Shown: positions 8,008 to 17,731, counted from the stretch's first letter. The stretch: 64,000 nt of DNA from Halomonas binhaiensis (GCF_008329985.2 NZ_CP038437.2:2108001-2172000), one strand, 5' to 3'. Notes: generated by a model not told the origin, from the letters alone. Numbers and translations: made by a program.

Positions 8008-10605
8008 ATGTTCACGGATGATGCCAGTGATTTGTTGGCCCGTATCCTATCGGGGCCGCTATCGCAGCACGAACGCCTGCTGACCCTGAAGCTCGGTGGC
8101 ACGGATCTGATCCCGCATCGTCTGGTCGGTGAAGAGCGCCTGTCGCGACCGTTTTCCTATACTCTCGATTGCATTTCCCAGCGCGGTGATATCGAGCTCA
8201 AGAGTCTGATCGCGCAGCCCGCCGAACTGGGCATCCGCCAGGCCGATGGCCAGTACCGCTCGCTGTCTGGATTGGTGGAGTCGGTCGCCATGCTTGGCGA
8301 GGATGGCGGCGTGCATTACTACCAAGTGACCCTGGTGCCATGGATGACCATGCTTCAGTTGGGCCACGACAGCCGCATCTTCCAGGACAAGAACGTCGTC
8401 GAGATCCTCGAGACGGTGTTCGAACCGCACGCCATTGCCCAGGGACGCTGGCGCTTTGCTCTGCGGCGTGAGTATCCCGTTCGCTCCTTCGAAGTACAGT
8501 ATCGCGAGTCAGATTTCCATTTCGTCAGCCGGCTCATGGAACAGGAAGGCCTGTTTTATTATTGGGAGCATGCTGGTCCAGACGCAGAGTTTGATGGACA
8601 CCGTTTGGTCATTACCGACGATGTGGCCACCTGCACACCAGTGGCACCACAGACGATCCGCTTCCATCGCCAGGATGCCACCGAGACAGAAGACACCATC
8701 ACCCAATGGGGTGGTCGGCGTCGCCAGCAGCCCAACCGTGTCAGCGTCGGTACTTTCGACTACAAGCAGCCACGCTTGGAGAAGCGGACGGGTCTGGACA
8801 CCATTCGTGACCAGGGCAACCTGCCGGATATCGAAGTCTACGACTATCCCGGCGAGTACTATTACCACGACTATCCACGTGGAGAGCGCCTGACCGTCAA
8901 CCGTATGGAAGCCCTGGAGTCCCAGGCCAAGCGGTTTCACGGGGCTGGCGGGGTACGCCAGCTACAGACCGGCCAGTGGTTCGAGCTCAGCCAGCATGCT
9001 CGCCATGAGCGCGGTAACGAGAGCGAACGCCAGTTCCTGGTGCTCGGCCTGACCATTCATGCCGAAAATGCACTACCGGTATCGGTGCATCTCAATACTT
9101 TGCCAGGCAGCCTACAGCAACAGATAGACGATGCACGCAAGGCACATGGGCTCGAAGACGGCAGCCTGTACCGTGACGACTACCAGCAGGCCGGTACCGG
9201 TCATTACCTGGTCGATTTCGAATCTCAGCGCCTCAGTCAGCCGTACCGTTCTTCTCTTGATCACCCGCGCCCGGTGCTGAGCGGCTTGCAGACGGCCATC
9301 GTCGTCGGTCCGGAAAACGAAGAGATTCATACCGATCACCTCAACCGGGTGAAGGTGCAGTTCCACTGGGACCGCCAGGGCCAGCGCAATGACCATTCCA
9401 GTTGCTGGCTGCGCGTGTCCGAGCCCAATGCCGGGGCCGGCTGGGGCGGCGTGTTCGTGCCGCGTATCGACCAGGAAGTGACGGTCAGCTTTCTCGAGGG
9501 CGATCCCTCGCGGCCACTCATCACTGGCCGGGTGTACAACGGCGACCAGACTCCCGAATGGCACAGCAATGGCCTGCTGTCCGGCTTCAAGACCAAGACC
9601 TATCGTGGCGGCAAGTACAACGAACTGGTGTTCGACGACGCCACTGATCAGGAGCGGGTACGCCTCAATTCCGAGTATGACAAGAGCCAGCTCAACCTTG
9701 GCTATCTGATTCACCAGAACGGCAATACCCGCGGCGCCTTCCGCGGTACCGGCTTCGAACTGCGCTCCGATGCCTACGGCGCCATCCGTGCCAATCAGGG
9801 CTTGCTGTTGACCAGTTGGGGCCAGCTCGGCGCTCCTGGCGACCAGCTTGAACTGACGCAGGCCACCGAGCAGCTGTCGAGCGCGCATCGCCTGGCTGAC
9901 GCCTTGAGTGAAAGCGCCACTCAGCACAATGCCGACGCTCTCGAGTCGCGTACCAACCTCAAGCAGGCCAGTGACGACTCCCAGGGAACATACGGCAGCG
10001 CCGATCCTGCCGCGGATCAGGACCAGTCCACTGCTCGTGGCGCCAGTCAGGCCGGGCGCGGCGAAGCCGCACATCTCAAGGCGCCTTGGCTGCACTTGAG
10101 CTCACCGGCAGGGATTGCCGCCAGCACACCGGAATCGACCCATCTGGCCCAGGGCAAGTCATTGAGCGTGACCAGCGGTGATGACATCAACCTGGCCGCA
10201 GGCAAGAGCCTGATCGGTGCTATCTCCGACAGGATTTCTCTGTTTGTGCAACGTGCCGGCATCAAGCTGTTCGCCGCCAAGGGCAAGGTCGATATCCAGG
10301 CCCAAAGCGACGAAATGGCGCTGACCGCCGAGAAGGACGTCAAGATCACCTCGACCGAAAGCAAGGTGCGCATCGAAGCCGCCGAGGAAATCCTGCTCAC
10401 CAGCGGTGGCGGGTATATCCGCATCAAGGGCGGCGATATCGAAGTGCATTGTCCGGGCAAGGTCGAGATCAAGGGCGCACAGCAAGCCTTTTCCGGCCCG
10501 CAAGGGATGGACGGCGCCATACCGGAGTTGCCGGAAGGCGGCTGCGAAACGCAACTGACAGGTGCCGATCAGCAGCGTAGCGGCGCTGCACCGCTAGGGG
10601 GTTAA
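8008..10605 (+). CDS. vgrG: type VI secretion system tip protein VgrG with DUF2345 extension
   Basis: The 865-residue protein has the full VgrG layout. A gp27-like base spans about residues 25-380 (QVTLVPWMTMLQLGHDSRIF; YRESDFHFVSRLMEQEGLFY). A gp5 OB-fold follows at about 445-520 (VKVQFHWDRQGQ; GVFVPRIDQEVTVSFLEGDP; SRPLITGRVYNG). A DUF2345 beta-helix needle extends over about 690-830. It trimerises as the spike of the T6SS and carries cargo to target cells. The adaptor gene starts 6 bases after its stop. There is no extra enzymatic domain at the C-terminus, so the associated effector is the separate downstream protein. Confidence 0.97.
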   Translation: MFTDDASDLLARILSGPLSQHERLLTLKLGGTDLIPHRLVGEERLSRPFSYTLDCISQRGDIELKSLIAQPAELGIRQADGQYRSLSGLVESVAMLGEDGGVHYYQVTLVPWMTMLQLGHDSRIFQDKNVVEILETVFEPHAIAQGRWRFALRREYPVRSFEVQYRESDFHFVSRLMEQEGLFYYWEHAGPDAEFDGHRLVITDDVATCTPVAPQTIRFHRQDATETEDTITQWGGRRRQQPNRVSVGTFDYKQPRLEKRTGLDTIRDQGNLPDIEVYDYPGEYYYHDYPRGERLTVNRMEALESQAKRFHGAGGVRQLQTGQWFELSQHARHERGNESERQFLVLGLTIHAENALPVSVHLNTLPGSLQQQIDDARKAHGLEDGSLYRDDYQQAGTGHYLVDFESQRLSQPYRSSLDHPRPVLSGLQTAIVVGPENEEIHTDHLNRVKVQFHWDRQGQRNDHSSCWLRVSEPNAGAGWGGVFVPRIDQEVTVSFLEGDPSRPLITGRVYNGDQTPEWHSNGLLSGFKTKTYRGGKYNELVFDDATDQERVRLNSEYDKSQLNLGYLIHQNGNTRGAFRGTGFELRSDAYGAIRANQGLLLTSWGQLGAPGDQLELTQATEQLSSAHRLADALSESATQHNADALESRTNLKQASDDSQGTYGSADPAADQDQSTARGASQAGRGEAAHLKAPWLHLSSPAGIAASTPESTHLAQGKSLSVTSGDDINLAAGKSLIGAISDRISLFVQRAGIKLFAAKGKVDIQAQSDEMALTAEKDVKITSTESKVRIEAAEEILLTSGGGYIRIKGGDIEVHCPGKVEIKGAQQAFSGPQGMDGAIPELPEGGCETQLTGADQQRSGAAPLGG

Positions 10606-10611
10606 GGCAGG

Positions 10612-11517
10612 ATGCGGCAATACCAAATGCCAGCAGGACAAAGTACGGCCGATACTCTGCCGGAAGACGCCTTGCTGACGCACCAGTACGCCTTGCTCAA
10701 TCCGTTGAGCGTAGAGGCCGATGCCTGGGCGGACTTGCCTTGTGAGCCGCTGCTCACGCCCAATGTCAACGCTCGCCCGCACTTGTTACCGCAACTGGTG
10801 CGCCTGGACGAGATGCCCAAAGACGCGAGATTGGCCCTGCACGAACGGATCGAACGATACCGGCAGCGTGGTGTTGCGTTCTTCTGTGCCCTGCTGGGTA
10901 GCCATGCACCGGCGGAGCGGGTCGCCAGGCATCTCATGCACCATCTGGAGCAGCGCCGCCAGGGTGATTCGCGCTATTGGTGGCTGCGGTTCTACGATCC
11001 TTATGTTTTTCGTCATTTGTGCTGGCAGCTGGACGCTGAGCAAATGGATGTTCTACTGGGGCCGGTTCATGTATGGTCCTGGCCAGATGACGACGGACGC
11101 TGGAATAGCCAGCGCCATCAGTTGAGTGAGGCACCCAAGGTGTATCACTTGTTTCTCAGCAAGGAACAATGGCAGCGCATCGATCGGCTGGCGTTACTCA
11201 ACAGCACGCTGGAGATACTGATGCTGTCAGCTCCTGACGTGGAACAGAACGCTGTGCTGTGGCAATGGATCGACAACCTGCTTGAGCAGGCAGAACAGTG
11301 GCCACTGCCGGGAGACGACGACTGCCAGCTATACGCTGAACAGGCGGTACGCTTCCACTCCAGAATGCATGACCACCCCGTTATTCTGTCTTGCCTGAAG
11401 CGCGCGAGAGAGCCGGGGATGACCTATACCCAGGCCTGTGCTGATCTCGATGATGCCAGGATGATGGATCTGGCCGCAGAGCTGGATGACCGTGACATAC
11501 GCAAGGAGGCTCCATGA
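10612..11517 (+). CDS. DUF4123 effector adaptor (T6SS effector chaperone)
   Basis: The 301-residue protein has an N-terminal DUF4123 domain (LLTHQYALLNPLSVEADAW, PHLLPQLVRLDEMP, RYWWLRFYDPYVFRHLCWQL) and a helical C-terminal part. DUF4123 proteins bind a specific effector and load it on the cognate VgrG tip. The gene lies 6 bases after vgrG, and its TGA overlaps the effector ATG (ATGA), so the three are one translational unit. Its job here is almost certainly loading the VasX-like protein onto this VgrG. Confidence 0.92.
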   Translation: MRQYQMPAGQSTADTLPEDALLTHQYALLNPLSVEADAWADLPCEPLLTPNVNARPHLLPQLVRLDEMPKDARLALHERIERYRQRGVAFFCALLGSHAPAERVARHLMHHLEQRRQGDSRYWWLRFYDPYVFRHLCWQLDAEQMDVLLGPVHVWSWPDDDGRWNSQRHQLSEAPKVYHLFLSKEQWQRIDRLALLNSTLEILMLSAPDVEQNAVLWQWIDNLLEQAEQWPLPGDDDCQLYAEQAVRFHSRMHDHPVILSCLKRAREPGMTYTQACADLDDARMMDLAAELDDRDIRKEAP

Positions 11518-14210
11518 GCGAAGCAGACAACAAGACGATAGCGGAGTGCCCGTATTGCCAGAAGAGGGGCCTGCCGATCCTGCCCTTGCGTTATGCCGTC
11601 ACGCGTACGGACCGCGGCAACGGAGAACCTGCAGGCCCCGCGCTGAGCGAGCCATTTGGCGATGGCGTAACGGATATTGCGCTGCCGGAAGGGCAGGCTT
11701 ATACCTTGCGCCTGGTGCGCGGCGGGTATCTGTATGTGTTCAATGAAACCCGTGGCAGCTGGTCTGGCTATGTGGTGACGGAAAAAGGTTATCTGTTCCC
11801 TTACGTCACGGAAATCAAGCACGATGTGCTGTTGCGCCTGGATCCGAATAAGGCGCAGGGCGGCATCGACAGCAGATTGCAGCCGCCAACCCAGGATGAA
11901 GAATTCACCTGCACCTCCAACCCGGAGCATCACTACCCTGGGCGCTGCATTACCATCCCCAATGCGGAACAGGCCGATAATATCTATTTGGCTTTTTCCG
12001 ATACCGCCTGGACCAAGCGGGTGTGGAAAGAATACGCCGCCAATGCCCAGGTAGACGAAAGCGGCACAAAGCGGCGCGATCATATGCGCAAGCTCTCGCT
12101 GGCTGAATGGCGTGGCGGTAGCGCCAAGCATGCTGCGCCAATGGCCGAGCTGGCCGAGCGGGTAGCAGAAGCCAATTATCAGTGGATGTCGCCCAATCTT
12201 CCTCCCGTCACCTTGATGCGTAGTGACCTCTACCAATTGATTTCTCCTTTTGGCCACAGTCCCGCATTGATACATGGCATGGACAGTCAGGTTGAGGGCT
12301 TGGTGGCCTGGGCCGAAGAGCAGGCCGAACCGCTGGACATGCCACCAGTGATGGTTGCTCTGGATGACCCGGTAGGGATTGCGACAGAGCTGAATGAGCT
12401 GGCCAAGATTCGGGCCAACGAATGGGCCGAAGAACCGGAGCGCAAGAAGAAACATCAATCGGCTCTGATGATCGGAGTTTTGCGCCAGGCGGTAGAAAAT
12501 GGTGCCGAGCATCAGGAAAGCGAACAGCGCAAGGCGCTGATGGCCGCTTGGGGAACCTTTTTTCCGGGGCACTCCGGCATGATGGCGGCTGGGGCACCTA
12601 GCCTATCTTACTTGAACGCCCGGGTGGAGCGTGCTGGCCGAATCAATGAATCTGAGCTGGAGGCCATTCACGCGAATGCCTGGGAAAAGTACCTGGATAG
12701 GTACGACGAGGAGGCCCGGAATACATATCTCAATGAGACATACCCTGCAGAGTTAGCTGATTTCGAAGGATCAGTGATCAGGCCATTGGATGAGGCATAT
12801 CTGGCTTGGATGAAGGGAGAGTCACTCAAGAAGTCCTTACTGTGTAATTTTGATCGTCAGGATGTGGAAAGCGGTATCGCATACACCTTGGCACTCTACA
12901 GCATGTTGCTCGATGCCTCCGGTCGTAAACCGGTATTTGACTTCCTGAAGGAATGTGCACAGAGCAATCCGTTGGATTCGGCGGCCTTTATCGTCCGGGG
13001 GCTGGTATTCAACCAGGATGATTTGGCTGAGCAATGGGTGGAGGCGGCTAATCAGGCCTATGAACCCGAGGGAGGATGGGATGGCATGGCCAGCCATCTG
13101 TATGGCACCTTCAAGGACAAATTGGTAAAAGCCCTGGGGAATAACATACAGGATGCAATGACCAACCTGAGCCGTTATGGCTATGAGCTTAGTGCTGTGT
13201 TTGTCCATCATTTGAAGCGACTCTACGATTTGGATACTGGGCGCCTCATAGGAAGCGAACGTGAATTTCGTATGGTGGCGATTCTTGGAGTGATGGCCAA
13301 ACACGATGCTCCCAACCATCGCTTGGTGAGTGTGCGCACGGAGCCGACGCGGTTACAGACACTGAGTATCATGCAGCGAACTACGGCAGCCATGTCTGAG
13401 GAAGGGCGCTGGCAAATGGCACCCTCGGAAGAGCTTCGTGGGCTGTTCGACCCGGTGAATAGCGAACGTTATCCGTACCAAGGGCTGCTGCTGGTCGAGG
13501 ACATTCAAGCAACCCGGCTGGAAATGTCGGGCACCCTCTCCCCAGAGCAGTTTGACCGGCAGATGCAGACAAGCATGCGCATGCAGTCGAACCTGGAGGC
13601 CGGTGGCAATCTAGTGGGTGCAATTTTGACCATTGTCACCATAAAGTCGGCATGGGAAAAGCTCGGCAAAGACCCCAGCTTTAAAAACAAGCTGGGGCTA
13701 GGGTCCGGTCTGGCCGCATTGGCAGGCGGTCTCTTGGAAAGTGCTGGTGCAGCAGCACGGAATATTAAATGGGGAGCCACACGATTGGCCAAGCCGTTGA
13801 GCTTTGGTACAACCAGAATCATGACTCGTGCTGCTGCGTTAGGGTTTATTGGCAAACTGGTTGGTACAGTCGGGGCGGTGATTAGTGGAGCGTTGGCATT
13901 TTGGGATGGGGTTGACAACCGTCAAATCAGTCCTGGGTATGGCGGTACCATGATGGTGCTTGGTGGGGGAATGGTTTTGGCTGGTTTTGTAATGCTTTTC
14001 GCTGCACCAGCAATAGCTTTAGGTGCTTTTGTACTTTCTTTGGTATTGGCGTTTTTCATGTTTGTTGCCGGATTTATTAAGCCTGATGACATAGAAAAAT
14101 GGTTAGATCGGACTATTGAATTTGGTCAGAATAAGGCCGGAGACCGCTTCCGGAACATAATAAAACAACGTGAAGCGCTGGAAGCTATAGGTCAAAAAGA
14201 CGGCGATTAA
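11514..14210 (+). CDS. VasX-like T6SS effector with membrane-inserting C-terminus
   Basis: The 898-residue protein begins with a CPYCQKRGLPILPLRYAV zinc-knuckle-like segment and the LRLVRGGYLYVFNE..WSGYVV pattern of the VasX N-terminal region/BTH_I2691 effector family. The middle, about residues 200-690, is largely helical. The last 200 residues carry glycine/alanine-rich hydrophobic segments at about 726-750, 780-803 and 810-857, then a charged tail. By family analogy it is delivered by the T6SS and permeabilises the target inner membrane like a colicin. Pore formation is inferred, not seen. It overlaps the DUF4123 adaptor by 4 bases and is followed by two candidate immunity genes. GC content falls in the C-terminal third. 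Confidence 0.88.
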   Translation: MSEADNKTIAECPYCQKRGLPILPLRYAVTRTDRGNGEPAGPALSEPFGDGVTDIALPEGQAYTLRLVRGGYLYVFNETRGSWSGYVVTEKGYLFPYVTEIKHDVLLRLDPNKAQGGIDSRLQPPTQDEEFTCTSNPEHHYPGRCITIPNAEQADNIYLAFSDTAWTKRVWKEYAANAQVDESGTKRRDHMRKLSLAEWRGGSAKHAAPMAELAERVAEANYQWMSPNLPPVTLMRSDLYQLISPFGHSPALIHGMDSQVEGLVAWAEEQAEPLDMPPVMVALDDPVGIATELNELAKIRANEWAEEPERKKKHQSALMIGVLRQAVENGAEHQESEQRKALMAAWGTFFPGHSGMMAAGAPSLSYLNARVERAGRINESELEAIHANAWEKYLDRYDEEARNTYLNETYPAELADFEGSVIRPLDEAYLAWMKGESLKKSLLCNFDRQDVESGIAYTLALYSMLLDASGRKPVFDFLKECAQSNPLDSAAFIVRGLVFNQDDLAEQWVEAANQAYEPEGGWDGMASHLYGTFKDKLVKALGNNIQDAMTNLSRYGYELSAVFVHHLKRLYDLDTGRLIGSEREFRMVAILGVMAKHDAPNHRLVSVRTEPTRLQTLSIMQRTTAAMSEEGRWQMAPSEELRGLFDPVNSERYPYQGLLLVEDIQATRLEMSGTLSPEQFDRQMQTSMRMQSNLEAGGNLVGAILTIVTIKSAWEKLGKDPSFKNKLGLGSGLAALAGGLLESAGAAARNIKWGATRLAKPLSFGTTRIMTRAAALGFIGKLVGTVGAVISGALAFWDGVDNRQISPGYGGTMMVLGGGMVLAGFVMLFAAPAIALGAFVLSLVLAFFMFVAGFIKPDDIEKWLDRTIEFGQNKAGDRFRNIIKQREALEAIGQKDGD

Positions 14211-14231
14211 GCCTCAATGGAAGGATAAACG

Positions 14232-15248
14232 ATGTTTACAGGCTGGTATGTTCCCTTCAAATTGAACCGCCCCCTGGAGAGCGCAGAACGCCATGCGGCT
14301 TTGCCTTTCCATCCGCAGCCAGGAGTTATTCCAGACACCTATGGTAGCCTGATTCACTTCAATTCTACCTATACCGATTTTATTGACCGCAAAGATCGGC
14401 TACGAGGCATGGTAAGCACCACGGCAGGGTTGGTTGGGATAATTGTTGCCATTATTATGGGAGCGTTTTCCATTGGCCTTTTTATGGTTGACCTTCTCCA
14501 AGGGAATGATGTTTTAATCAATATGGCCTTTTCCATTTTGTTTTTATTGATGGTTATTGGTTTCATATGGTTTACTTGGAGCCGTCAACTTAAGAAAGAT
14601 ATGTTCACGTATACTCATTATCCCATCCGTTTTAACCGGAAAACGCGTAAAGTCTATGTCTTCCGTCATAATGGCCCAAATGGTGTATTGACAGTGCCAT
14701 GGGACGAGGTGTTTTGGCATATCGGGCGTGGCATGCAACAGAAATATCTGTGTGATGTTCGTGGACATGTCATGGATGGTGTGCGAGTGAAGGACACCTT
14801 TGCAGTGGGGCAGTATTTTGATGACGGCCAGATAGGCCGTATTCAGGCAACATGGGAATTTATCCGTCGTTATATGGAAGAAGGCCCGGAGACTGTGGCT
14901 GAGCACCCTCTTGACCGACTGATCGATAAGTCGGTTACCCCTTCTTGGACTAATTGTTATTTGTGGGTAGGTGCAAGTATGGGGCCGAGCTTTGTGGCTT
15001 TGCGTTATGTGCTGTTTCCGTTGTTTTATCCTATAGTCGGCTTGCTTACTCTGGGGCGTTGGCTGACTCTGAATAGCTGCAAGGACCCAGTATGGCCACC
15101 GGAGGTAGAAGCGGAGTGCCAGGTCGAGCCGAATGATCCGAACCGTTGGGAGGAGCCCAGTTATCTGTGGGAATTTGCCAACCGGCCAGGTGTTGTGGAA
15201 CGCAATGAAGAACGCATGCGTCAGCAGAGCGAGAACCTGAAGGGTTGA
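14232..15248 (+). CDS. DUF6708-like membrane protein, probable immunity protein (copy 1)
   Basis: The 338-residue protein has two N-terminal membrane helices (about residues 60-82 and 95-117), a cytoplasmic domain containing FTYTHYPIRFNRK and VPWDEVFWHIGRGMQQKYL, and a third hydrophobic segment near 250-275 (LFPLFYPIVGLLTLGRWL). It starts 21 bases after the effector stop. Membrane location next to a membrane-active effector is the usual setting for an immunity protein that blocks the pore in the inner membrane. The DUF6708 assignment is from memory of similar neighbours. A close paralogue follows at once. Confidence 0.78.
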   Translation: MFTGWYVPFKLNRPLESAERHAALPFHPQPGVIPDTYGSLIHFNSTYTDFIDRKDRLRGMVSTTAGLVGIIVAIIMGAFSIGLFMVDLLQGNDVLINMAFSILFLLMVIGFIWFTWSRQLKKDMFTYTHYPIRFNRKTRKVYVFRHNGPNGVLTVPWDEVFWHIGRGMQQKYLCDVRGHVMDGVRVKDTFAVGQYFDDGQIGRIQATWEFIRRYMEEGPETVAEHPLDRLIDKSVTPSWTNCYLWVGASMGPSFVALRYVLFPLFYPIVGLLTLGRWLTLNSCKDPVWPPEVEAECQVEPNDPNRWEEPSYLWEFANRPGVVERNEERMRQQSENLKG

Positions 15249-15263
15249 TGGACGGCCTGGTGA

Positions 15264-15288
15264 TGTGCTGCCTTTGCAAGGCAGCACA
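15264..15288 (+). terminator. perfect hairpin between the two immunity paralogues
   Basis: TGTGCTGCCTT-TGC-AAGGCAGCACA forms an 11-bp perfect stem in the 77-base gap between the paralogues. No T-run follows, so it may reduce rather than end transcription, or stabilise the upstream message. Confidence 0.5.
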
Positions 15289-15325
15289 CACTTAACGGTC
15301 TATCGATATTGGAGCCGTATTAGGG

Positions 15326-16312
15326 ATGTATACCGGTTGGACCACGCCCTTCAAGCTGGATCGCCCTCTTGAAAGAGAGGAGCGTTATGCAGCACTTCCG
15401 CACCAACGGCAAGCTGGCACTATTCCCGATCCGCATAGTAGTTTGTTACATTTTAACTCAACTTATGCTGAGTTCATTGATCGGCGCTATCGCTTGCGCG
15501 GGATGGCGACTACTACTTTATGGCTGCTTGCAGGAATTATTTTTCCAGTCATTGGAACTCTTTTTGTTGGATACTTTATTTGGATAGGTAGCTATCTCAC
15601 TGGCGAAATCAGTGGGAGGTTTGCAACGATAATTTCGATTGCATCTTTCCTTATTTGTTTTGGTGGCCCATGGGTTCTTTGGAAGTTTTTACTTTGTCAT
15701 GATTTATTTACCTATACACACTATCCAATTCGATTTAATCGTAAAAATCGAAAAGTCTATGTCTTTCGCCATAATGGAGAAGGTGGTGTGCTGACTGTGC
15801 CATGGGACGATGTGTTCTGGCATATTGGACGCGGTATGCAGCAAAAGTACTTATGCGATGTACGTGGCCATCTCTTGGATGGAGTAAGAGTCCGTGAGAC
15901 TTTTGCTGTAGGGCATTACTTTGACGACAGCCGAGTAGATCGCATCCAGGGATTGTGGGAGTTTATTCGTCGTTATATGGAGGAGGGGCCAGAAACTGTG
16001 GCTGAACATCCTCTAGATCGTATGATCGAGCTATCAATGACTCCATCCTGGACTAATTGTTATCTTTGGGTTATGGCGAATATAGGAACCGGGTTTACCT
16101 CGTTGAGGTTTGTTCTGTTCCCGCTATTCTATCCAATTGTGGGATTGCTTACATTGGGTCGTTGGTTGACCCTCAACAGCTGTAAAGCACCGATATGGCC
16201 GCCCGAGGTAGAATCTGAGTGTCAGGTTGACCCAAATGATCCTAATCGTTGGGAAGAGCCTAGTTATCTGTGGGAATTTGCCAATCGACCGGGTGATGTA
16301 GGGCGTAATTAG
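15326..16312 (+). CDS. DUF6708-like membrane protein, probable immunity protein (copy 2)
   Basis: The 328-residue paralogue of the preceding gene is nearly identical from FTYTHYPIRFNRK to the C-terminus but has quite different first and second membrane helices (about residues 58-115). Its codons are also more AT-rich. This pattern fits duplication or acquisition followed by divergence of the part likely to contact the effector. It may give immunity to a related effector from other strains. The stop overlaps the stop of the convergent HTH gene by 4 bases. No separate effector is present for it. Confidence 0.75.
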   Translation: MYTGWTTPFKLDRPLEREERYAALPHQRQAGTIPDPHSSLLHFNSTYAEFIDRRYRLRGMATTTLWLLAGIIFPVIGTLFVGYFIWIGSYLTGEISGRFATIISIASFLICFGGPWVLWKFLLCHDLFTYTHYPIRFNRKNRKVYVFRHNGEGGVLTVPWDDVFWHIGRGMQQKYLCDVRGHLLDGVRVRETFAVGHYFDDSRVDRIQGLWEFIRRYMEEGPETVAEHPLDRMIELSMTPSWTNCYLWVMANIGTGFTSLRFVLFPLFYPIVGLLTLGRWLTLNSCKAPIWPPEVESECQVDPNDPNRWEEPSYLWEFANRPGDVGRN

Positions 16313-16722
16313 GCCGCTTTACGGTGATTTAGGATCCGTGTACAGACTGCTGACCGCCGACGACTACCATTCCGCTTGGCTCTGCTCTGGACGTCAGTCG
16401 GCAACTGCCCTAAGCGTCGGTATACACTGGAAATCGAGATAGGCCTGCCTATGGCAGAAAGGTAGGTAGCCACTTGCGTAGCGGTCATCAATTTAGCTTC
16501 GATGCAGTCGGTGATGATAGCGTCAATCTCAGGCCAGTCACTGCGTCGACGCCAGTGCTGATGTTTTCGGCTAGTCAGGCCTAGTCGCTGAGCAGTACCC
16601 CGCACAGGAATAACGCCTCTTCCAAGGTCAGTAGCGATTTCAGCATACCGCCAGCCAGCATTCACCAGCTCTTCCAGTCGATCATATTCAGCCCTGGACC
16701 AGGGACGATATTTGCGAGTCAT
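16309..16722 (-). CDS. small HTH/Myb-like DNA-binding protein
   Basis: The 137-residue basic protein has two helix-turn-helix-like parts: RPWSRAEYDRLEELVNAGWRY..IATDLGRG (Myb/SANT-like, residues 5-35) and TATQVATYLSAIGRPISISSVYRRLG (about 80-105). It is arginine-rich at the C-terminus. It likely binds DNA and may come from a phage. It lies 22 bases after the 72-residue gene on the same strand, so the two probably form an operon. Function is unknown. Confidence 0.6.
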   Translation of the reverse strand: MTRKYRPWSRAEYDRLEELVNAGWRYAEIATDLGRGVIPVRGTAQRLGLTSRKHQHWRRRSDWPEIDAIITDCIEAKLMTATQVATYLSAIGRPISISSVYRRLGQLPTDVQSRAKRNGSRRRSAVCTRILNHRKAA

Positions 16723-16744
16723 GGGAATTTCCTACGTGATGTGG

Positions 16745-16963
16745 TCAGTGATGGTCGGCAATTCGATAAGCCGTTGTCCGGTCACCAAATAGGTCATTTG
16801 CTGCAGGGGCAAGCACTCCGGACTTGGCCAATGACTCCACGGTACGGTGATGAACCGGCGTGCCATCGAATAACCTCCAGCCTCCACCAAGGAGGTGATG
16901 CACGAACTGCTGCCGAGCCTTCATCGTCTCCAATAGCCTTTTCTGTGGCTTCGTGAGTGACAT
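16745..16963 (-). CDS. small phage-type protein, 72 aa, unknown function
   Basis: The product begins MSLTKPQKRLLETMKARQQF and contains HHLLGGGWRLFDGTPVHHRT and a VESLAKSGVL helix, a pattern of small phage or plasmid proteins with a winged-helix-like fold. The ATG at 16963 is chosen over the one at 16969 because GAGG is better spaced from it. It is first in a two-gene minus-strand operon with the HTH gene. Confidence 0.55.
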   Translation of the reverse strand: MSLTKPQKRLLETMKARQQFVHHLLGGGWRLFDGTPVHHRTVESLAKSGVLAPAANDLFGDRTTAYRIADHH

Positions 16964-17046
16964 AAGCATTACCTCATGGGATTGAGAGGAGGGGCTAAGA
17001 GCCCCTGTACCAGGTATCAGGCAGCCATGACCAAGGTCATGCGCTT

Positions 17047-17673
17047 ATGGACCGCTTGTCGCCGGAATTACGTCGCCGGGCCGATACCTCGTCGGTGGCC
17101 ACGGGTATTAGCCATGTGCTGAACAACACCGTGGGGGCTATTGGGGATCCAGACAAGAACCCGCTGGCGCTCAGTCCGGTGCAAGTGGATCACTTGATTC
17201 AGGGATACTTCGGTCAGGTGGGAGCATGGGTAACAGGTGTAGCGGATACCGGTTGGCAAGCTGCCAGTGGTGAGGAACAGCCGGCCAAACGTTGGTACGA
17301 GTACCAGCCCATTCGCCGGTTCTACAAGAACCTGGGCGATGAGGATCGCTATACCAAGTACGGGACTGTCTTCTATGAAGGATTGAGAGAGGCGGGAAGG
17401 GCGTATTCGGATGTGAAGGAACTGAGGGAAATGGGAAGGCTGGCAGATGCTGCGGAGCTAGTCAAAGACAAGCAAGGCATGCTGGCATTACGGCCTGTCC
17501 TCAACCGTGCTCAGCGACGACTGGGCACCCTCAACAAGCAAATCGACTTCATCCGCAAGTCAGCCCTGAGCAGTGAGGAGAAACGTCAGCGTATTGATCG
17601 CCTGCAAGCCATCAAGAACCAGGTCCAGCGTGCCCTGGGAGAGCATGTGCTGGAGGTAAGAGCGGCGAGTTGA
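17047..17673 (+). pseudogene. LPD38-like phage polyvalent-protein remnant
   Basis: The 208-residue frame resembles the C-terminal part of very large phage polyvalent proteins: NPLALSPVQVDHLIQGYFGQVGAWV is typical of the LPD38 associated domain, followed by a charged helical end (RAQRRLGTLNKQIDFIRKSA). Intact proteins of this kind exceed 1000 residues, so this is a 5'-truncated relic. No ribosome-binding site is seen near the ATG. Part of it (about 17355-17392) recurs, more decayed, at 21094-21130. Confidence 0.6.
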
Positions 17674-17731
17674 AATTTACGAATAGCTCAGAGTTATGAT
17701 GCCACAGGCGGTTTGAGCCTTGGTGCCAATA

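Noticed and set aside
8008..16312. A complete T6SS structural cluster
   Set aside because: Only vgrG, adaptor, effector and immunity genes are present; no tssB, tssC, tssK, tssM, clpV or hcp is visible in the window.
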